A stretch of 6,079 nt of DNA from Clostridiales bacterium UBA1389 (GTDB lineage Bacteria; Bacillota; Clostridia; Oscillospirales; CAG-382): positions 49,933 to 56,011 of the forward strand of contig DBQR01000005.1 in assembly GCA_002305335.1 (NCBI GenBank), read 5' to 3'. The notes beneath the pieces were generated by a model. The model was not told the DNA's origin. It did not search any database and worked only from the letters and a program-made list of their open reading frames with translations. Below are positions 1 through 4,840 of this stretch, piece after piece. A program made the position numbers and the translations under genes. The first letter of the stretch is position 1, and each line of letters starts with the position of its first letter.

Positions 1-1
1 G

Positions 2-457
2 CTTAAACCAAACGGGGGAATAACCGGCAATACCTCGGAGGATACGGTTTCCCGGAACATATCCGGCTTTGACGCCAGCGACATGATTTACACCACCGCC
101 AACCCCAAAGACGGGGAAATAATCATAGAAGATAAACTTAAAGCCGAGCTGGAAAACGAGTATTCCAATAACAAAGACGCAGTATATACCGTGCTGGTGG
201 CAATATACTCCGCCGATTTTGATGAATATAAAAATGAAAAAATCACACTAAGCGAATCAACCGATGATGGGGTAATTCAGAATATTAAGGTCAATTACCT
301 GAAATTAGAGGAGGAATACTTTGAATCCTTAGGGTTTGAGGTGGAAGCCGTCCCTTCGGAAAACATGGCGTTAATCATCACCGGTAAAGTCGGAACAATG
401 CTGAACATGGAAATCCCCAAAGGGAAAGCCTTTGTGCTTTTCAAGGTAAACGGGTGA
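2..457 (+). CDS. C-terminal part of an unrecognised protein (5' end outside window)
   Basis: The reading frame is open from base 2 to the TGA at 455-457 and gives 151 visible residues with no stop, so the gene begins to the left of the window. The ATG at 83 is internal and has no Shine-Dalgarno sequence just before it, so it is not taken as the start. The visible part begins with a Gly/Asn/Ser/Thr-rich stretch that looks like a linker. A compact mixed alpha/beta region follows: a charged helix (DKLKAELENEYSNN), a strand (AVYTVLVAIYSADF), a helix ending EEEYFESLGFEVEAVPS, and a hydrophobic C-terminal strand (GKAFVLFKV). This helix-strand pattern, with an 'LGFEV' turn, recalls small secreted domains found in Clostridia, but I do not recognise the family. 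No transmembrane segment, cysteine or catalytic motif is visible. The gene converges on the cyclase gene with no intergenic base. Coding status is well supported; function is unknown. Confidence 0.75.
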   Translation, partial: LKPNGGITGNTSEDTVSRNISGFDASDMIYTTANPKDGEIIIEDKLKAELENEYSNNKDAVYTVLVAIYSADFDEYKNEKITLSESTDDGVIQNIKVNYLKLEEEYFESLGFEVEAVPSENMALIITGKVGTMLNMEIPKGKAFVLFKVNG

Positions 458-2080
458 TTATTCCCTTCCGGCTTTTATCATGTTTTTATGCTTGTACATT
501 TCGATGTCCGCCTGTTTAATAAGGTTTTCCACACTGATGTCCCCCTCCGCCCAGGCGCAGCCCACCGCCACGGAGCATTCAATGCCGCCGGTGGCATTAA
601 GCTGGTCAAGCCTTGCCTTCCACAGGCAGATAAGCATACTGAGTTCCCCTTCGGCGCAATCGCATACCACCGCAACGAATTCATCCCCGCCAATCCGGTA
701 GGCATGGATTCGTTTGTTTGTTATGGAACGTATCGAGTCGGCTGCCCTGCAGATAAGTATATCCCCCACATCGTGGCCGTGGGAATCGTTTGTCTTTTTT
801 AAGTAATTCAAGTCGAAAAACAGCACACCGCAGGACTTCAGGTTGACATATTCCTCGGCAATCATCTGTTTCAGCTTTTTGCGGTTGTAAAGGTCGGTTA
901 AGCCGTCGTAGTCGGAAAAACCCCTGGTTTTCAGTTTTTCGTCCACTTCCCGGTCGGCTTCCCTGGTAAGGTAGATAACCGTATTCCCGCCGCTGCCGTT
1001 TTTCATTATATGGGCGGTGGTGGTGTACCAGTTATATTCCCCCGCCTGCTTAGACCGGTAGGTGCATTTAACATAGTCTCCCCCTTCCTTCTTACCAAGC
1101 TGGGAGGGGTGGAAACATTTCCGGCATTTCTCCCGGTCGTCGGGGTGAATTTCGTTTTCTATGATCTGCTCAATCTCTTCTTCCCAATTGTTTTTGAGTT
1201 TTATCCGGTTAACTTCATCGCCGGAAACCACAAGACGGCTTGCCGAATTGTCGGCAAAGGAGCATTCGGTTATATCCCGGAACACAATATCATAGGTGTT
1301 CAGAATCACCTTGACGGGATTTATCTGTTCTCCCTCGTTGCCGAACAGTTCCCGCTGGGTGAGTATGCTGCCGGGAACAAGGATTTTTTCCAAAACGTAT
1401 ACCGTTTCAAAAACGCAACCGAAGCTTAAGGCGTAAAGTAAATCCGCAAGGCCTTCGTTTACCGAAAAATATCTTAAAAAGGAAATAAGAAAGGGTATCG
1501 AAATCAGGGCAAAAAAAATTAAATATTCCTTTTTGGATATTTTTTTGCGGGAAGACAGCAGGTAAACCGTATCGGTCAGGAAAATGGCTATTGGGGGGAA
1601 CAAAACCAAAAAGAACGTTTCTCCCCTTACCGTTATCCCCGAATTATCGAAGGAAAACAAAAAATAATTCGTCTGGTTTACAAGAATAAAAATTATGCCG
1701 CAAAGGGCAAAGGCAAGGGCGGTTAAAATGAAGGCTCCGTCAAAGGCGGGTATGGCGGTTTTGTCCTGCTTTGTCTTAGACCTTGAAATACAGAACACAC
1801 AAAAGAGGGTTAGAAAGGCGGCGGCAGCGTAAAACGCTATAAATGATAAGGAAACCCCCGCTTTATAAAAATAAAATGCCGCTTGGGATTCCCCTCCGGC
1901 ATTGGCATTAGCAACAATATCCCCTATAAAACCAATAATCAAAACTGCCAAAAAGGGTAGCAGATACTTGCCGGAATAATACCTTTTGCCGGTGTTTCTT
2001 AATATGTAAATTATGTAATAAATAATTACGGCTGTGGCTATCGCCTCAAGGGTTACGGTGATGCCGGTAAGCGAGTTCAT
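458..2080 (-). CDS. Seven-helix membrane diguanylate cyclase with PAS-like and GGDEF domains
   Basis: Predicted membrane enzyme that makes cyclic di-GMP from two GTP, 540 residues. About seven hydrophobic segments (near residues 7-27, 39-58, 78-99, 113-133, 154-176, 186-202 and 211-233) form an N-terminal sensor resembling the 7TM input modules of bacterial signalling proteins. A PAS_3-like region follows at about 265-385, with HPDDRE at 312-317 and a WYTTTAHIM strand. The GGDEF domain starts at DYDGLTDLYNR (391-400). Its catalytic set looks intact: metal ligand D423 in FFDLN, N431-D432, GHD at 435-437, and RIGGDEF at 462-468. The usual inhibitory I-site RxxD would fall at 455-458, but these residues are NKRI, so product inhibition at that site is not expected. 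No EAL or HD-GYP domain is present. The ATG at 2078-2080 is preceded by a G-run (2088-2093), a weak Shine-Dalgarno seven bases upstream. The upstream in-frame ATG at 2093-2095 runs into TGA. The family call is strong; the sensed signal is unknown. Confidence 0.93.
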   Translation of the reverse strand: MNSLTGITVTLEAIATAVIIYYIIYILRNTGKRYYSGKYLLPFLAVLIIGFIGDIVANANAGGESQAAFYFYKAGVSLSFIAFYAAAAFLTLFCVFCISRSKTKQDKTAIPAFDGAFILTALAFALCGIIFILVNQTNYFLFSFDNSGITVRGETFFLVLFPPIAIFLTDTVYLLSSRKKISKKEYLIFFALISIPFLISFLRYFSVNEGLADLLYALSFGCVFETVYVLEKILVPGSILTQRELFGNEGEQINPVKVILNTYDIVFRDITECSFADNSASRLVVSGDEVNRIKLKNNWEEEIEQIIENEIHPDDREKCRKCFHPSQLGKKEGGDYVKCTYRSKQAGEYNWYTTTAHIMKNGSGGNTVIYLTREADREVDEKLKTRGFSDYDGLTDLYNRKKLKQMIAEEYVNLKSCGVLFFDLNYLKKTNDSHGHDVGDILICRAADSIRSITNKRIHAYRIGGDEFVAVVCDCAEGELSMLICLWKARLDQLNATGGIECSVAVGCAWAEGDISVENLIKQADIEMYKHKNMIKAGRE

Positions 2081-2119
2081 AAATCAACCCCCCATCTTGA
2101 TGGATTTGCCGTTGTTTCT

Positions 2120-2150
2120 ATTATATATCCGTTTTTTGAAAGTCTGTTAA
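2120..2150 (-). promoter_or_regulatory. Second promoter candidate (P2) for the GGDEF gene
   Basis: On the minus strand a perfect TATAAT lies at 2125-2120. A TTAACA at 2150-2145 could act as -35, but the spacer would be 19 bases, longer than ideal. Transcription would start about 30-35 bases before the cyclase ATG. It may be a real downstream promoter or a chance match in an AT-rich gap. Confidence 0.35.
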
Positions 2151-2162
2151 ACATTCGTTAAA
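2146..2162 (-). repeat. Direct repeat TTTAAC with 11-base pitch
   Basis: TTTAAC occurs at 2162-2157 and again at 2151-2146 on the minus strand, separated by GAATG. Two identical hexamers on the same helix face, between the two promoter candidates of the cyclase gene, could be a regulator site. The pitch and sequence resemble Bacillus PhoP boxes (TTAACA-type hexamers at about 11 bases), but only two copies are clear and the region is AT-rich. Confidence 0.25.
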
Positions 2163-2164
2163 TA

Positions 2165-2193
2165 ATTTTATAGCATTTTTCTCAGATTGTCAA
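2165..2193 (-). promoter_or_regulatory. Sigma-A type promoter (P1) for the GGDEF gene
   Basis: Reading the minus strand, a consensus -35 TTGACA (2193-2188) is followed after exactly 17 bases by TAAAAT (2170-2165), which matches five of six -10 bases. An overlapping TGC-TATAAA gives an alternative extended -10. The start would be near 2158, leaving a leader of about 78 bases before the ATG at 2080. It lies downstream of the terminator of the neighbouring pilin-phosphatase gene, so the cyclase is probably transcribed on its own. Confidence 0.65.
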
Positions 2194-2231
2194 TATTCTT
2201 TTATTATTGTTTTCATAAATATTTATTATTT

Positions 2232-2272
2232 TACAAAAATAAAAAAATTGCCGCATATTTCAGCGGCAATTT
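2232..2272 (-). terminator. Intrinsic terminator of the pilin-phosphatase gene
   Basis: A perfect 10-bp stem (2245-2254 with 2263-2272, GC-rich core GCCGC/GCGGC) has an 8-base loop. On the minus strand it is followed by seven T, then A and five more T. It starts about ten bases after the stop codon at 2283. This is a textbook Rho-independent terminator for minus-strand transcripts. Confidence 0.9.
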
Positions 2273-2282
2273 CATTATTTAT

Positions 2283-4616
2283 TCAGTCGTGTATGTATCC
2301 TCTTGATACAAGAAAGGACTTTGGCAGATAAACGGTTCCGTTTTTGTAGTTGTTTTCATATGCATAAGGGTCCTCGGAGCAGTCGAACATGTACACGCAG
2401 CGGCCTTCCGTAAAATAGGTTGCGTTACTGTCGATTTTCCAGTCGTCCTTACTGTTAAACCAGACCCTTGAGTTAATGGGGATGACCTCACCGTTGTCAA
2501 GGGTTATGGTGCATTCTGACCAGTTAATGTTTTTGACGTAAGAGGTTGCATCGGTAAATAAAATTCCCTTTGCATAATCAACGGACATCAGGCCGCATAC
2601 CGAAAGCACCCCTTCGGTTATTTTGGTGTTGTCGGTGGAATAGGCTGTGTTTATGACCGTGTCGGAATTGAATTTTCCGGTTCTTACAGTGTTTGCGTTT
2701 CCTGTGTTTTCCCCGTTCGGAAGGCCCATAGCCCTAAGCAGGCTGTCACTACACCAGTCGGGGGCATAGACCCAAAGGGGTATGTCTGAAGCCCGCCGGG
2801 ATTCTTCAGCAACAGAAACATAATAAGCCATGTTAATTGTTTTGCCTTCAATAATTGCATCCGACAGGCAGTTTAGTATTTCATCTCTGCTTAAAATGTT
2901 ATTGCCGTCGGTATCAAAGGCGGAATTTTCTTCATTTACCGCCATGCTGTCCTTGATGTCAAACCCGCCGGAATCGTAGTTGGGGTAGGCGACTATTATT
3001 GTGTCGGTACGCTTTTTCGCCCAGTCAACGCAATAGGCAAAGGTTTCGTCAAAGGATAAAAATTCCCCCACCGCTTCGGCAAGATTCAGATTTTCCCCGC
3101 CGAAATCAATGGCTCCCGCCTCAATGGTCAGGAAAAACCCGTCCTTATCGTTAATGTTTTGTGACAGCACCTTTAGGGCGGATTTTGTCATCTTAAGGAG
3201 GGTAAGGTCGCCTTCTTCGGCATGAATGTCGAATTTTATATGGTTGGAAGGGTTGTCCTTGTCGTCGGAGCTGTTGTTCCCCTCAAGGAAGTTGGACCAG
3301 ATCCTTGTTTCGCCGTCTTCCACCGCTTCCTCAAGATCTTTAAAGCTATTTACTATATAATAGCCCAGATGGGAAGCGTGGAGGGAATGGAGAAAACCGT
3401 TGTTTTTGGTGTAGGTGCCGTTGTCGGTGCCGGAAGCAAGGAGAATGTCGATACCGCTGTACAGCATCTGATATGTTATTTCCCTCTGGTAGTACTTATG
3501 CTTGCTGGCGGGCTTGTCGGAATGGGCAAGGAATCCGGCAGGAGTGGCGTCAACCCAGCTGTTGGTGGTAACCATACCCGTTGATTTCCCCGACATGTTG
3601 CATATTTCAAAAATGCTGGGTATGGGCTTCATTTCAATGTCGCTGCTTATTTTGTCCTTTTGGGTTTTCGTCCCGCTGGCTATGGTGGTAACACCGGCAG
3701 CGGAGTCGGTGAGGAAGGAACCGTTGTCCGCCTCGGCAAGGGTGGCCTTGGCGGTGCCGATGATAAAATTATCGAGATACAGCCCGTTTACCGTCATTTC
3801 GGATATGGCACCGGTAGTGGAGGGTGTGGCGGCACCATTAATCCCGCTTTTTTCCTTCGAAACCAAGTCCGCCTTAATTTTTCCGGCAAGGTCGTATATA
3901 TCCCATCCCGCCCCGTCGGGGATGATATATATAATATTTTTTATGGTATAAACTTCGTCGCCATTCCCCCAATGGGGATTTTCCGGCGTTCCGGTGTTGT
4001 TTCCGCCGCCGTTGTTAAAAATCGGGGGATTTTGGGTATTTACGGGCTGGTAATCGTTTAATAAAATGCTTTCGCCGCCGGATAACATAAACTTCGAAGC
4101 GGTAATGTTGCCGTACAAGCTTACCACATTGCCGGAATCATTCCCGCCGAAGGAACATTGGGCTTCTTTACCCTCATCATTGGAGATGTCAAGGAAAAAG
4201 CCGGTATAGCGTGAACTTCCGCAAGCCTTGCTGTCTTCGATATAATGAAGCTTAATATGTTCATATCCCGGCTTTGGGTAAAAAGCGTACCATTCGCTGC
4301 CCGTACCCACAAAATCCGCATTCGATTGGGTCACGGAGGGGGTAATATCCCCCGCATACTCAATTTTCCCCTTACTGAATGTGAACACATAATATCCGTG
4401 GCTTTCGTCAAAGTTGTACAGACAGGTTGTCTCGGCTAAACCGTAGTCGGCGATATATTCGGGTATGGCGGACCTTACTTCCTTAAATGCTATGTTTTCC
4501 TTTGCTAAGGTAAACATACCGGAAAATTCGGGGATAATTGTTGCCGCTACCACCGCGATTACCGCAATTACAACTACCAGTTCAAACATCGTAAATGCTC
4601 TTTTTGCGTGTTTCAT
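2283..4616 (-). CDS. Type IV pilin-like N-terminus fused to a degenerate alkaline phosphatase (PhoA-family) domain
   Basis: A 777-residue protein with no good match to a standard annotation. Residues 1-30 form a class III (prepilin) signal, KRA|FTMFELVVVIAVIAVV, with Glu at +5 and a hydrophobic helix. This predicts prepilin-peptidase processing and membrane or surface anchoring. A region of about 160 residues with Cys 65, 132 and 154 may be the pilin/pseudopilin head. A Pro/Asn/Gly linker (190-220) leads to a PhoA-like domain at about 225-680. Aligned to E. coli PhoA: IIPDGAG (D234=D51), TDSAAG (S305=nucleophile S102), DATPA (D356, T358=D153, T155) and IEAGAID (E499=E322, D504=D327) are present. 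H331, D369, H370 and H412 align to E508, N546, Y547 and R607, and no Arg aligns with R166. An EF-hand loop lies at 568-579. The last 100 residues are a separate C-terminal region. The start at 4616 has a strong RBS; the ATG at 4697 overlaps the -10 box. Domain calls are confident; catalytic activity is doubtful. Confidence 0.88.
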   Translation of the reverse strand: MKHAKRAFTMFELVVVIAVIAVVAATIIPEFSGMFTLAKENIAFKEVRSAIPEYIADYGLAETTCLYNFDESHGYYVFTFSKGKIEYAGDITPSVTQSNADFVGTGSEWYAFYPKPGYEHIKLHYIEDSKACGSSRYTGFFLDISNDEGKEAQCSFGGNDSGNVVSLYGNITASKFMLSGGESILLNDYQPVNTQNPPIFNNGGGNNTGTPENPHWGNGDEVYTIKNIIYIIPDGAGWDIYDLAGKIKADLVSKEKSGINGAATPSTTGAISEMTVNGLYLDNFIIGTAKATLAEADNGSFLTDSAAGVTTIASGTKTQKDKISSDIEMKPIPSIFEICNMSGKSTGMVTTNSWVDATPAGFLAHSDKPASKHKYYQREITYQMLYSGIDILLASGTDNGTYTKNNGFLHSLHASHLGYYIVNSFKDLEEAVEDGETRIWSNFLEGNNSSDDKDNPSNHIKFDIHAEEGDLTLLKMTKSALKVLSQNINDKDGFFLTIEAGAIDFGGENLNLAEAVGEFLSFDETFAYCVDWAKKRTDTIIVAYPNYDSGGFDIKDSMAVNEENSAFDTDGNNILSRDEILNCLSDAIIEGKTINMAYYVSVAEESRRASDIPLWVYAPDWCSDSLLRAMGLPNGENTGNANTVRTGKFNSDTVINTAYSTDNTKITEGVLSVCGLMSVDYAKGILFTDATSYVKNINWSECTITLDNGEVIPINSRVWFNSKDDWKIDSNATYFTEGRCVYMFDCSEDPYAYENNYKNGTVYLPKSFLVSRGYIHD
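2880..2915 (-). other. EF-hand/dockerin-type calcium loop within the phosphatase-like domain
   Basis: Residues 568-579 of the fusion protein read DTDGNNILSRDE, which fits the DxDxNxxIxxxE pattern at all ligand positions (1, 3, 5, 7, 9 and 12). A Phe precedes it and a short amphipathic helix follows, as in an EF-hand. It sits about 20 residues after the altered PhoA Zn2 site, where PhoA proteins often carry variable insertions. Calcium binding is inferred from the motif. Confidence 0.75.
4524..4616 (-). other. Prepilin-type (class III) signal segment
   Basis: Residues 1-31 of the fusion protein: a short basic leader (MKHAKRA), a predicted cleavage between Ala7 and Phe8, Glu12 at mature position +5, then an unbroken hydrophobic helix ending at a Pro. 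The -1 residue is Ala where most prepilins have Gly; Ala is known at this place in some ComGC proteins. No prepilin peptidase or pilus assembly gene is in the window. Confidence 0.85.
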
Positions 4617-4620
4617 AGTT

Positions 4621-4626
4621 TCCTCC
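4621..4626 (-). promoter_or_regulatory. Ribosome binding site that fixes the fusion protein's start
   Basis: GGAGGA on the minus strand lies four bases before the ATG at 4616-4614. It is the only strong Shine-Dalgarno sequence near the candidate starts. It selects the methionine that places the prepilin signal right at the N-terminus, 27 codons inside the longest open frame. Confidence 0.88.
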
Positions 4627-4658
4627 GGGTGAATTGAACAAATAACGCATTTAACGAA

Positions 4659-4677
4659 AGCTTTATTCAGCTTTATT
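4659..4677 (-). repeat. Tandem 9-base direct repeat in the leader of the fusion gene
   Basis: AATAAAGCT occurs twice on the minus strand (4677-4669 and 4667-4659) with one base between, inside the predicted untranslated leader. Part of it can also fold as AAAGCT/AGCTTT. It may be a regulator site, a weak leader hairpin, or chance. Confidence 0.35.
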
Positions 4678-4683
4678 AATAAT

Positions 4684-4694
4684 CCTGTAACAGG
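4684..4694 (-). repeat. Palindrome CCTGTTACAGG at the predicted transcription start
   Basis: Four-base inverted arms around TTA begin one base after the -10 box and overlap the expected +1. A repressor could bind here, or it could be a small 5' hairpin. The arms are short, so chance is not excluded. Confidence 0.3.
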
Positions 4695-4695
4695 C

Positions 4696-4724
4696 ATTAT
4701 ACACTATTTATCTTTATATTTCAA
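4696..4724 (-). promoter_or_regulatory. Sigma-A type promoter of the pilin-phosphatase gene
   Basis: On the minus strand, TTGAAA (4724-4719, five of six consensus bases) is followed by a 17-base spacer and a perfect TATAAT (4701-4696). The transcript would begin near 4689, leaving a leader of roughly 73 bases. The -10 box runs directly into the ATG of the longest open frame (4697-4695), which argues that this ATG is not translated. Confidence 0.8.
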
Positions 4725-4725
4725 C

Positions 4726-4765
4726 AAAAAAACCATCAAAATATGAATCAATTTTTTGGTGGTTT
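4726..4765 (-). terminator. Probable terminator of carB
   Basis: Arms at 4730-4741 and 4754-4765 pair over 12 positions with a 12-base loop. As minus-strand RNA there is one A-C mismatch. Seven T (4732-4726) close the structure in the minus direction, just before the -35 box of the next gene. The stem is AT-rich, so it is a modest terminator. It lies about 75 bases after the carB stop and is the best candidate there. The same stem on the plus strand has a G-U pair instead of the mismatch. Confidence 0.5.
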
Positions 4766-4770
4766 GTATC

Positions 4771-4797
4771 AATCCGCCCGTCAGAGCGGATTTTTTA
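4771..4797 (+). terminator. Terminator-like hairpin pointing along the plus strand
   Basis: AATCCGC (4771-4777) and GCGGATT (4786-4792) form a 7-bp stem with an 8-base loop, followed by a T-run to 4796. The T-tract is on the plus strand only; on the minus strand GATACAAACC follows. No plus-strand gene ends here, so it would stop antisense transcription coming from the fusion gene region, or end a short plus-strand RNA. Confidence 0.55.
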
Positions 4798-4840
4798 TAA
4801 AATAAAGGTGAGGATTTCCTCCGTTACGCTATAAACGGAT

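Noticed and set aside
418..434. CAAAGG/CCTTTG hairpin near the end of the left gene as a terminator
   Set aside because: It lies inside the coding region, is only six base pairs long and lacks a continuous T-tract after it.
480..1429. Plus-strand open frames across the cyclase gene
   Set aside because: They overlap a clearly conserved minus-strand GGDEF/PAS gene, lack ribosome binding sites and encode biased, unrecognisable proteins.
2081..2158. c-di-GMP riboswitch in the leader of the cyclase gene
   Set aside because: The leader is about 78 bases, AT-rich, and shows none of the conserved GEMM core or tetraloop-receptor sequence.
3222..4061. Plus-strand Gly/Val-rich open frames across the fusion gene
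   Set aside because: They are antisense reflections of the phosphatase-like coding sequence, with no RBS and low-complexity products.
4617..4689. Riboswitch or c-di-GMP aptamer in the leader of the fusion gene
   Set aside because: The leader is about 73 bases with only small AT-rich hairpins and direct repeats; no aptamer core is recognisable.
4617..4697. N-terminal extension of the fusion protein from the ATG at 4697
   Set aside because: This ATG overlaps the -10 box and has no ribosome binding site; the extension would bury the prepilin signal.
4820..4839. Hairpin TCCGTT/AACGGA just after the carB stop
   Set aside because: It has six base pairs and no T-tract in either direction; it is not a convincing terminator by itself.
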